Source: Gnomoniopsis sp. IMI 355080 (lineage: Eukaryota > Ascomycota > Sordariomycetes > Diaporthales > Gnomoniaceae). Taken from it: a stretch of DNA of 64,000 nt. Below, one piece after another: positions 10,728-20,132 of the stretch; position 1 is the first letter of the stretch; each line of letters begins with the position of its first letter. The stretch is taken from positions 1 to 64,000 of the forward strand of contig JAPEVC010000046.1 in the NCBI GenBank assembly GCA_027946555.1, read 5' to 3'. Position numbers and translations under genes: made by a program. The notes under the pieces are model-generated. The model had not been told where the DNA came from. It saw only the letters and a program-made list of their open reading frames with translations, and ran no database searches.

Positions 10728-11771
10728 ATGCGGCTGTTCACCTCTTTGCTGCTCTTTGTAGCAGGCGTCCTAGGAGACATAGAATTCGTCAGTCCGGGCC
10801 CATCAGTCTCTAATTCCAATCCCTCAGTTTCAAACGCTGTCCATCCCAACGGCTCAAATTTTCACGTTGCTTGGTCAGGCACGAACACTTCGAGAGCCGT
10901 GTCAGTGGTTTTGTTCCAATACGATGGAGTCGATCTAGTATACCCATTTGAGTATGTACTTCGTAAGTATTCGAATTCTTACCTTTTCTTCCCCTACATA
11001 GCTTGGTAATTGAGATCTTTCCATGATTCAAGCATGCCGTATTACCCTCGGACCAACATACTAACATGTTTTATTCAAGAATCCGCGGTAGACGAAACTT
11101 CGAGCGACTGGACCGTCACAACGGACAAAAATCTGTCGTTCTCGAATCTATTCCTCTTCAACCTCTTCTACGAAGGAGAGACGAGTCCAGTCGCCGTCAG
11201 CGAGACGTTCAATATCACAGGCGACTCGAGCTCAAGTACCACAACTAGTTCTGCTTCCACAACTAGTTCGGCTACCGCTATTTCCACGAATTTCTTAACG
11301 TCCACAATTTCCGTTGCTGCAACTAGCCACACAGGCTCCGCGACATCCAGCACCACCACCGCCGCCGCCGCAAGCACCACGGGCACTGTCTCTAGCCAAA
11401 GCGGCGGGCTGAGTACGGGTACCAAGATCGGCGTCGGTATTGCCGTTCCTGCGGTAGCCTTTATTGGAATCGCTGTGGGTTACTTCCTCTTCCGACATCG
11501 GGCCAAGAAGCAGCAATATGCCGCTACGCCTCACGCCGCAGAACAGAGCCCTGGGCCCATGGAGCAGAAGCCAGATGACCTAACCGTGGGATACACACAC
11601 GAGCGTCCCGCATACGAGCTCTACAGTGTGAGCGGTAGTCCTATGCCCATGAATCAGAGGCCGGCTTACCCGACCGCGGGATACACGCCCGAGCGACCTA
11701 CATACGAGCTGGATAATATGAGCGGCCCGATGACGAGGTACGAGCTAGGCAGTGATACGGGGAGACATTAA
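10728..11771 (+). CDS. Ser/Thr-rich single-pass plasma-membrane protein
   Basis: Exons 10728-10962 and 11080-11771 give 308 residues. The intron has GTAAGT, a TACTAAC-type branch site at 11059-11064 and a CAAG acceptor, joining as CAA in phase 1. Residues 1-16 are a signal peptide. The ectodomain has several N-glycosylation sequons (NGS, NTS, NIT) and then about 70 residues almost entirely Ser/Thr/Ala, likely O-mannosylated. A transmembrane helix (VGIAVPAVAFIGIAVGYFLF) follows a GGLSTGTKI lead, the architecture of WSC/Mid2-like sensors and of many fungal surface proteins. The cytosolic tail contains two diverged copies of a unit with GYT-ERP-YEL. No WSC cysteine domain is present, so the ectodomain class is unknown. 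A wall-associated sensor or adhesin role is inference. Confidence 0.85.
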
Positions 11772-12604
11772 GCGTTACGACTTGGCTAGCACGTGTTACG
11801 TGGGCACGGATTTGGGACATTTTATATACATACGTTCTCTCACCCGGAGAGGTTCTTTTTTGGACATTTCACAACTAGAGCATTGCGTTCAAGACGTAGT
11901 GCATAGTGACGCACCCTCGTCGACGAGATGACAAATGCCCAAGCCAGAGTGTCTACAGGTGTCTGGACTGAAGTTTGGGGGGAAGGGAATTAATGGACGG
12001 TTTTAGAGCAGGGCGTTGGTGGGTCAAAGTGAAGTACTGCAGCTGAAGGGTAATTGTGTGAATTCGTGTATGTAGAATAAAAAGAGTTACCTCCCATTGC
12101 GGGGAGGCATTGTAAATAGGCATTGGATATATAGTAGGATACCTCGGTAGATAGATATCTAGGCAGCTGGGGCAGACTCAAACCCGAGGTGATTGGGTAC
12201 CTAGGTGATAAGTCGACTTAGTGATAGTTATTCAGTTACCCCTACAGGGACAAACTAATCTCATTACTGTGGAAATCAAGAGCTCACATATCGCATAATC
12301 GCCCTCAAAACTCATAGCAGAAACTGAATACCACTCAACATACTGCAAATCTTGTGTGGGGCGTAGACCGCAGCCCACGCCATACAACCTACAAGGGACG
12401 AGATGTGCCGCCACAATAGCAATGGAAAGGTCCAAATCAAGCTGAGAGGTATAATCTTGCCTGGAGGAGGACAGGCAAGATGCTATATCATAGCACGTCC
12501 ACCAGACGCCTGTCCACTAGCATTTTGAATTGCTTTCAAAGCTACCCCTCAAGTCTTCTACTTACCAATGCCAACGACTTCCCCTACGTCACACATATAG
12601 ATTT
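11772..12604. other. Convergent 3' intergenic region
   Basis: Between the 3' ends of the surface protein gene and the kievitone hydratase-like gene. It contains a near-perfect TACCTAGGTG copy at 12198-12207. No gene is seen. Confidence 0.55.
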
Positions 12605-13867
12605 CTACAAAGTAGAACCAATACCGATCAGATCGAACTGTTCATACAGCGCCCTCCCCTCATACACGGCGCCTCCGTCTATCCCCCCCTCCACTTTCCC
12701 GAGCAACCTGGCGTAACCATTCTGGCCCCCAAGCACTACTGACCTGGTAGTCACATTCGCCCTCAAAACTTGGCCATTCCCAACATCAAACTTGACCTCC
12801 AGCCCCTGAGGGATCCCGGTTGTTATATTAGGAGGAAACGCACCATTCACCCCCCATGGCCTCGCGACACTCGCGCCCGCCGCGCAACTACTCTCCAGCA
12901 CCGAGCCGTTGGCCGCTACATAGCCCGAAAAGTATTCGACTCCTTGCAGATCGAAGGCGTCGAACCAGACGAGAGAGTAGGGCCCGAGCTGCGCATGGCC
13001 CCAGTACCACAGCTCCGTGCTGGCGAGAAAGGCCTGGTCGCCCCAATTCTTGTCGTGGTAGCCTACGCCGTCGGCGAAGGCCAGGGTCGTGTTGTCGGCA
13101 GTAAAGAGAAGGGAGACTGTGGTGTGCGCGTCGGGTACGGCATTGGACCAGCCTACGTGCGGCAGCATTTGGAGGTTGCTACCGGCGACGTTGGGGCCGC
13201 AGGGATAGTGTGCTGGTGCGCGCTGTGGTTGTGTCAGCGACTTGATGATGGATGATAGACCATGGGGTGCCGAGGCTGTGGACTCACAGAATGAAATTGA
13301 ATGGAGCCCTTGAGGCCAATAGTAGGCGAGTCAATGCTTAAGGCATACTCTACGTTCTTCCTTTTCACACTTGAGCCCTTAAAGCTGAAGCCAGAATCGA
13401 CAAAGTCAAGCGAGACACCCTCATCAGGTCCATAATGAAGCTTGGCGCCGCTGGCAGGCGCGCTCAAGTCGAAAACCGTGCCGTTGGCGAATGTGCCAAT
13501 GATACTCATTGACAAGGGCCCGCCCAGAGAATTGTTGATGAACCCATTTGGGCCGCTATTATAGAAGACCACAGCCAACGATGCATTGGTCGAGTCGGAA
13601 ACCGCGTCAAAGTACCACCTAAGACATATCAAGCAATGTCAGTGCCCAGAGAAAACAGCAGCAGTTTCCATGAGCGACTTACCAGTCGTACGACGTGTCG
13701 TTTGCTGGTCCAGGGAATCCGAGCTTGGGACCGTCGAGGGATGAAGTGTTGGTCGATATGAATTCGGCATTGATGGAGTCGTTGGTGAGGATGTTGGTGA
13801 ATGTCTTGATTACTGCGGCAGCAGGGCCGCAGAGCAGTAAGAGAATTGCGATGGCCAATTTCATCAT
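12605..13867 (-). CDS. Secreted kievitone hydratase / Diels-Alderase-family protein
   Basis: Three exons, 13683-13867, 13288-13618 and 12605-13222, give 377 residues with introns of 64 and 65 bases (GTAAGT, GTGAGT donors). Joining exon 1 to 2 restores the family word SYDWWYFDA. Residues 1-18 are a signal peptide. The C-terminal half carries ELWYWGHAQLGPYSLVWFDA and GVEYFSGYVA, hallmarks of the lipocalin-like family that includes the Fusarium phytoalexin-detoxifying kievitone hydratase and the intracellular Diels-Alderases of decalin polyketides (Fsa2/CghA type). Many N-glycosylation sequons and the signal peptide favour the secreted hydratase side over a biosynthetic cyclase. Substrate is unknown. 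It lies 0.7 kb downstream of a dienelactone hydrolase-family gene on the same strand, which suggests, without proof, linked handling of an aromatic or polyketide compound. Confidence 0.85.
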
Positions 13868-14582
13868 GGTGCCCTATCCAGACATTTGTAACCGATGTGG
13901 GGGAAAAGAAAGAGCGGCACTGAATGAATTTCGGGAAAAGAACAAAAAGACGTTTTCCACCTCAGAGTTTTAATATTTGCCCACACAGCCGCAACATGCA
14001 AGGAGACACTGCGAAATATGACGGCTGCCTACCCAGGTAGACAATGCCATTCACTTTAGGTAACTATCGGACGGAGATAAGCAACAAGACGCCATTTCAA
14101 AACCGTCCTTGTAAATATTCCATCAGCCCTGCGGCGTCTGCGGTCTTTTGCTTACATCCGTCTCACCGTCAACTGTCCGAACTACGGAAGTCTGACCTCA
14201 GCCAACGAATTGCGTAGAGAGCACGCCAGCCTGACAGCACCGAGAAATCACTAACAAGAGTTCAATGATGTAGTCAAACTTGCAAATTGATCACCACAGA
14301 CCGCACCAATCGACACATCAAGACGGGCAATTCGTCTCAGAAGTGCATTGGTTATTAACAGGATGCTGTATACCTCAGTTCTTGAAGTTAGTTGCAGTAG
14401 AGGACTAGGGAGACGAAAATTGGAATCGATTTCATTTGTAAACTACAAAGGTGATATATAGCCTCGTTATGATAATTAACGAGCCCCCATAAGTGCCCTG
14501 GTGATTCAGTGGATTGAAAATAGTAATAGAAGCCAAGAATCAAGATCAATTGGATGCTGTCGAGCCCTTCCAAATTCGCGAC
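13868..14582. other. Intergenic region, promoter side of the hydratase-like gene
   Basis: About 0.7 kb between two minus-strand genes. A TACCCAGGTAG near-copy of the palindrome is at about 14031-14041. No further gene is seen. Confidence 0.55.
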
Positions 14583-15590
14583 CTACTGAGCGAGCCAAAA
14601 GTCGAACCAATCCACAATTCCCCTCAGGCTTTGTTCTTTCACCCAACCTTTGAATTGATTAGTGAACATGGTCTCCAGGTCAAGCAGTGGAGACATCAGG
14701 AGTCGACGCCAGCCCGCAATACTTACGCTCGTAAGGATCGTTTTGATTACCCCGAAGAGCAAAACCATGCTCCACCTTTGCGAACAACTGAAGATAATAA
14801 TCCTTCTTATCCTCGATGAGCATGTCGATGGTCTTCCTTCGAGACTCTGCGGGGAACGTATGATCGATCTCTGAGCACGAGAGGAACAAGGGCTCTATAA
14901 AGCCAGCCTCACCGATCAGTGACATGCTCTCAAAAAACATATGGGGATGAAGATGAAGCTTATCATTACTCTTGATTGCCCGGATGTGGTGGTCCTGCAG
15001 GAACGCTGGATGAGCAAAAGCCCCGGCCGCGCACGTTTCTCTGGCCAACTCGTCACAGACAAATGGGGCCCCGAAGCAATACCTTCACAATCTTGGTGAG
15101 TAGTACGACCAACGGATGAGGCCAATCAGCCCGGGTAAGGATATTATTCTCACCCAACACAGGCATACTTTGTGCCCGGCTTACCAAGCTGCTCCTTCAC
15201 CGCAGCCACCCAGTCCGGCACCACCTTCTCCGCACCCGCCATCTTCGCTCTCCACCACGCCTCAAAGTCAAAGTCCGGGTCGGTCGTCTTGTCGTGTCTG
15301 TCTTTCCGATGCAGCCAGACCGGGTCCCCGAAAAAGTAATCGATCCCGACCGTCAGATACCCGGCGTCGGCATACCCGTCCATGATGAGGAAGCCATTCT
15401 TGAAAAAGCCCCAGACATCCGGAAAGTACAGGACGATATTGCCATTGGCTTTGCCCTCGGGCGGGTGGACGACGTAGGTGTCGATTGAGGCAATCTGCTC
15501 AACGATACCCCGCGGCTCACCGTCGTGGATGGTGCCTTTGAGACAGCAGTCGCCGGGCGGTTGGGCTAGGTACGACGACTTGTCCGCCAT
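14583..15590 (-). CDS. Dienelactone hydrolase-family alpha/beta hydrolase
   Basis: My model has four exons, 15154-15590, 14970-15082, 14727-14894 and 14583-14647, giving 260 residues. Joining exons 1 and 2 makes the nucleophile elbow GYCFGA (C148). The predicted triad is C148, D194 (SCSEIDHTFP) and H226 (EHGFALRG); the end GIVDWFDFWL is also typical. The third junction (donor 14726, acceptor 14648) replaces an early stop at 14680 with this family-like end. The second intron, 14895-14969, is 75 bases and lacks stops, so an unspliced 285-residue form is formally possible, but removing it gives the family's usual AIK-PLFLSCSE spacing. It is cytosolic (no signal peptide) and should open cyclic esters such as dienelactones or related lactones from aromatic breakdown. 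The exact substrate is unknown. Confidence 0.87.
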
Positions 15591-16529
15591 TGTGAGAAGT
15601 TGCTTGCTGGAGTAACCCTAGCTGATGATAAGTATCAACGGACTTGGACCAGCAATTCGTCGACAGGAAGCCCGTGAGTTACTGCGTAGGAGGAGTTTGG
15701 TGTTTGCACCAGATCCTTACCAATGACTGAACTTGTATGCAATACAGGGTGGGCGGGGGGAGCAATTAGAATTTGTTGGATCGGTTGTACTGCCAGGTAT
15801 TGATTATGGATATAATCAGTTACCTAACCCAGATACCTGAGGTAGTTGAGGCAAACGCGGGGAATTACGCTTCCATGGTCCTCCCACTACTTAGTACCAA
15901 TCCGGCGAGAATAGTCCTATGGAATGTTACATTTACATCGCGGATGCAATTCTTGCTCGAGGAGCATAATGCAAAAGTGAATGGAAACCACCACGCGTGC
16001 CTTATGGTTATAAATCGAGGCAAATTCCAGGACCTGAATGCTTCGCAGCGGGTGTATATTACCGAGGAAATACATCGTGATCTTTGTAGTGTTACAGTGA
16101 CGGCTTCGTACTAAATTCGAAAACAGGGATTTCCTCGTCGGATGCTGCCCTTTCGAGTACTTCTGGTACCGCGCCGAGGGCTGTCAACCAGGCTCGTAAC
16201 GAATTTTGCGTTGCTACTCAAGGGCTATAGATGACAAGCAACAGGGCATACAAGTTCACGACCAGGATTGCGTCGCCAGGAGGGAGGAAGACACTCCGGG
16301 CCAAGTACTGAACAAAAGCTCTTGAGCCTGAGAAGCACTTGACCAGATATAGCACTGAAAATCGGCTGCCATTTACAAGAATTGATTTGGACGAGGAAAG
16401 GAGTGAACCCTGCGGCAATGGGATGATTTCTATGCAACACATTCTCGGTTGTAGGTCTATTGAGATCAGAAGAGAACAATACTCTGGTATTGATGAGGAT
16501 CCTTGTTAACGCGCAGTCGCAAAACAGAC
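15591..16529. other. Intergenic region with one uncertain small frame
   Basis: Between the dienelactone hydrolase promoter side and the 3' end of the SH3BGR-like gene. The only notable frame is the one listed at 15809-16114. No recognisable RNA gene. Confidence 0.5.
15809..16114 (+). CDS. Uncertain small open frame, about 101 residues
   Basis: From the ATG at 15809 (MDIISYLTQIPEVVEAN) to the TAA at 16112-16114. The composition is protein-like (mixed hydrophobic and charged, few runs), and it ends in a plausible helix-strand pattern, but I recognise no family and see no signal peptide. Splice sites could extend it but none is convincing. It could be a lone exon, a pseudogene piece or chance. 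Confidence 0.22.
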   Translation, partial: DIISYLTQIPEVVEANAGNYASMVLPLLSTNPARIVLWNVTFTSRMQFLLEEHNAKVNGNHHACLMVINRGKFQDLNASQRVYITEEIHRDLCSVTVTASY

Positions 16530-17835
16530 TCAAGATTCCTCTTTCTTGCTGGTCTCGTCCTGATCTGCGGCCTCGTCAGCTGCCTTCTTCTCCTCATTCT
16601 GTGAGACCGGTTTCGGCTCCTCCTTGATCATCTCCTGACTCTCAGTCTTCTTGGCCTCTTCCGCGCTAATACTCTCAGCCTTTGCACCAGCGGACGTCTC
16701 TTGTGCAAGGCTCGTTTCTGCAGGTGGCTTCCAGCTTGAACTTGTGGGACTCTGGATCGTGGTCCTCAATGTGTCCTCGATGTTACCGCCTGTTTCCTTC
16801 CAAGCGCCCGAGTTTGGTGATTGTAGACCTGCTGCGCCTGGCGAGGGCATGGATTGTGATGTGACAGAGAGCTGGGACAGCTCCTTCGTTGGTGGCTCGG
16901 TCTTGGTTGTCGGTGCCGCAGCGGCCTCGCCCTCCTTGGAAGACTCAGAGCTCTCTCCCTTTGTCTTATTCACCTTGGCCCGCAATTCCTCGATCCTCGC
17001 CTTCCTCGCAGCCGCCGCTTTTTCGTTTGCCTTGTCCGCAGCTTCCTCCGCCATGCTTTTAGCTGACGCTTGCTGCTGCTGGTTGGCAGTCACGGCACTG
17101 GCAATCTTATTTGCTTGTATCTGTGCTTCACTTGGCGACACGGGCTTCGGAGGCGGAAAGTTCAGTACCGCGGGGGGATGCGCCTCTTTATTCGCAGGCT
17201 GTTTGTACTTGGGCACGGGTGCCACGGAGCCTTTGGGTGGTTGTGTGAATTCGTCTTGGTATATTTGAACATGCTGCTTGAGCTCGCCGTACTCGTTCCA
17301 TTCTTCAATCTCGCTGAGATCCTGCACCAGATATCACATGGTTAGTGTGCCATCTATTTGACAGGCCTCCGGGGGGTGGACAAAAACATACGCCTAACAC
17401 ATCTCCCATCTGTACCAATGCAGGCATCCTCCTCGGTTTGCCCTCGGCGGTCTTGCCCGCTCGTCGGGCCCATAGCTGCCGCGCCTTGATGTCTGTAGAC
17501 AGGTCGGTCGCTTTGAAAGGGATGCGATTCGCGCGTAGAATGGTTTCAAGGCGGGAAGTTGCCGTCACGATGTGCATGTTGCCCGCAGTGAGAGAGGTGA
17601 ATATGTAGAGGGCGGGATCAAGGTCGTAGTTCTTGCCGACGATGCGCCTGACCTTCTTGGTCGTTGTTGGTTTGGAGGTGGATGCTTCTGCCGGCGCTTT
17701 TGCCGAGGACGCGTCTGTTGGAGTTTCGGCCGGAGTGGCTGTCGGTTCTGCGGCTGGTGTCGAAGAAGAGCTAGCGTCCTCTGCAGGCGCACTCGTGCTC
17801 GTGCTGGTACTGACAGCTGGTTGTTCCGAAGCCAT
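16530..17835 (-). CDS. SH3BGR/thioredoxin-like domain protein with disordered tails
   Basis: Exons 17392-17835 and 16530-17321 give 411 residues; the 70-base intron has GTATGT and a TGCAG acceptor and joins DVLG to DLSEIEEWNE in phase 0. The start is the ATG at 17835 with a strong A at -3 and G at +4; the frame further upstream has no earlier ATG. Residues 1-60 are Ala/Ser/Thr-rich and disordered. Residues about 75-165 match the glutaredoxin-like SH3BGR fold: IVTATSRLETILRANRIPF, ARQLWARRAGK, then RRMPALVQMGDVLGDLSEIEEWNEYGEL, which is the cis-Pro and binding surface region. No redox CxxC is present, as in the family. The C-terminal 220 residues are a low-complexity Ala/Lys/Glu region with a likely coiled coil. 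Probable role is protein-protein interaction in cytosol; function is unknown in fungi. Confidence 0.82.
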
Positions 17836-19538
17836 CGTGGGCTCAAGTAGGCGTGCGCTTGTGGTGCTGGGGATAGGGGGCGGAAGCACTGGATCGACGG
17901 TGTTGATGGACAATGAAGGGTGTGGTCTGTCAGGTGTGGTCTGTCACTAGACACACTCAAACTGTCTTCAGATAGGAAACGTGGCACCTGGCCGGTCTCA
18001 GGAGCGAGCTATGACGGTTTAGCAGCCTCTGCTGAGCTTCCAGTCCGGTTGTCGCATGTCGTTTCGTTGAACTCGGAAGGGGGCTTCAATTCGACAAGGG
18101 TCCTGAGGCTTGAGCGGCACACGTCAGGGCCCCGAAGCGATCGCTGCGGGCCGTCTCATTTGGGACCCACTTTTGCAACGAGGTACCTACCTTCCCTACC
18201 AGCCTACCTAGGTAGGTACCCACTTATTGATTCAAAGGGCACTTATAACCAGGCGTTATTTGTAGATTGGCACTAGAATATCCCTAGCTACTGCGTAGTT
18301 GGTATCTAATTAGAGATAGAGGTAAATTCAAGCGCAATTGCCTCAGTGACTCAGACCGGCTACCGGCCGCGGGTTATCGTTAGGGAAACACAACGTCGAA
18401 CGGCTCCAGAAGTTGTGCACAATTACAAGTAGGTATCTGGCAACAATAAAAACCAAGAGTCCACACCTGTGGATACGTAGAGACTTGATGGGGTTGAGAC
18501 TATTTTCTGCAGCGAAATCGACTGTTCGATCACGAGAGGGTGCGCAGCGCATTGCACTTTACAGGCGTGGAATCTGCTTGAGGAAGCAGGTGAATGGGAA
18601 CCTCCAGCTATGCTGCTACAGGGACTGAAGATAGTTCTGAATCCCCCAAGAAGCCAGAGTTAGACGATAGGTCTTGGAGCCCTGCCCGTCAACTAAGCTT
18701 CATCCGCGGGCTGCAGATCATAGGTGTTGGATCGGTGCTCGGGACTTACCTGCTCCATTGTTGTCGCCAGTGCTCCTTCTGGTTTTAGGTTATACTATGA
18801 CGAAAATCGTCAGAAAATGACACGATCAATAATAAAGCAGATAAGAATGACTGTAGAGAGTCCTTCTGCCCTGTCTCTAACAAGGCGTATCATAATCTGA
18901 AGTATTACTAGCCGAACACTGACATAGGATGCGCAGTGTCCCATACATACATTTGCAATGCTGCGTCAATAGGACTTCACTACGTACCTACCTAATAAGG
19001 AAGCATAACGTTAAAATTGTGAGAGTACCTGGGTAGGGACATATTCACTCCATCGGAAGAAGCGACTGGTTGGGCCATCCTAATACCAATCCCTACAGCC
19101 TGGAAGACCACGAGAATTTCGAAAGGCATGATGGTGAATTCGGCGTTCGCGACGAACACTTGCCCTATCTTGGAACGCTCAAACATGTATTATGCTGAGC
19201 TGTTCCTGGTTTCTTGATTGAGTGATGCGCGCGCTTTATTGGAAGCACCTAGTTGGAGATTTGACCGATCCACGGTTCCGCCAACTTCAACGCCTGCAGA
19301 GCTCGGACGAAATCTCAATATATTTTACCTTGACTATAATAACAATCACATAGCCACTTAGCACGGCACTTGAGATAATACAGACCTCAGTCGCTTCTGT
19401 TACTCTCTATGTGATAAATACGAAGCCTCATGTGATGGCAAAAGTTTCGGCCAAGTAGTCCCACCTCATGAAATAGTTGGTTGGCAGGTTTACTCATTCA
19501 GTGCTCAAAGAAGCCACACAAGAGAGACACTATAAACC
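17836..19538. other. Intergenic region, no firm gene
   Basis: Divergent upstream side of the SH3BGR-like gene, then about 1.2 kb of AT-rich DNA before the Cys-rich secreted protein. A strong palindrome cluster is at 18181-18222, with a perfect TACCTAGGTA at 18205-18214. Short frames at 18594-18788 (+) and 18992-19186 (-) have no family resemblance. Confidence 0.55.
18181..18222. repeat. TACCTAGGTA palindrome cluster
   Basis: Contains AGGTACCTACC, then a perfect TACCTAGGTA at 18205-18214 flanked by CCTACC and GGTACC. It is the same motif family as at 10028-10065. Confidence 0.85.
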
Positions 19539-20132
19539 ATGCCCTATCTCAGGACCCTTTTACTCCTCCTCATAACCATCATCCCCACGCCAGTCTTCAG
19601 CGGTCTCCAACTCGATTACGCAGACGTGCCGGCACCATGCGTTTCCACTTGTCGCCCTGTAGCAGAGCTCAGCGGCATCTGCGACGTCGACGCCGACTTC
19701 GATGACAACAATGAGGAGGTCGAAGACCTCATGAAGCTGCAGTGTCTTTGCACGAACACGAGCTTCGATGTCGCGGGGATTACGGCCCTTTGCGCCAGCT
19801 GCATCGACCAGAAGGGGATGCCGAGTGACAAGGACGACAATCTGGACGATGTCAGCGAGATGATAACGCGCTGCGGATTCCCTACTTCGGTCACTTGGAC
19901 GCCGGCAGTAACGGCGGCAGCTGAGGCCGTTCACGTTATCGCTTCGCGACTAACGGCGTCTGGGCAGGTCACGACGACGGTGGATTTTGCGCCGCGGCCA
20001 ACTTGCACTAGAAAGAAGGGCCAATCAAAGATTGTGGTCGAGCCGAGACATAGAAAAAAGCATGGGAAAAACGGAGGTGATGGCGATGACCAGGAAAATT
20101 GCTTCGTCCCGGGAAAGCAAGAAGACGATTGA
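19539..20132 (+). CDS. Small secreted cysteine-rich protein
   Basis: One exon, 197 residues. Residues 1-21 are a signal peptide ending before GLQLD. The mature N-terminal half has eight cysteines spaced as CVSTC, C (GIC), CLC, CASC and a later C (RCGF), with an acidic Asp/Glu stretch between. This arrangement, with DVPAPCVSTC and CxCxNxSFDVAxIxxLCxSC, is shared by a group of uncharacterised ascomycete secreted proteins. It is reminiscent of, but not the same as, CFEM. The C-terminal 60 residues switch to a strongly basic Lys/Arg/His tract and then acidic residues, with one last cysteine. There is no hydrophobic GPI tail, so it should be released. An effector or wall-associated role is inference. 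Confidence 0.82.
   Translation: MPYLRTLLLLLITIIPTPVFSGLQLDYADVPAPCVSTCRPVAELSGICDVDADFDDNNEEVEDLMKLQCLCTNTSFDVAGITALCASCIDQKGMPSDKDDNLDDVSEMITRCGFPTSVTWTPAVTAAAEAVHVIASRLTASGQVTTTVDFAPRPTCTRKKGQSKIVVEPRHRKKHGKNGGDGDDQENCFVPGKQEDD

Noticed and set aside
17836..17913. N-terminal extension of the SH3BGR-like protein
   Set aside because: It would start at TTG; the first ATG in frame is at 17835 with a good context.
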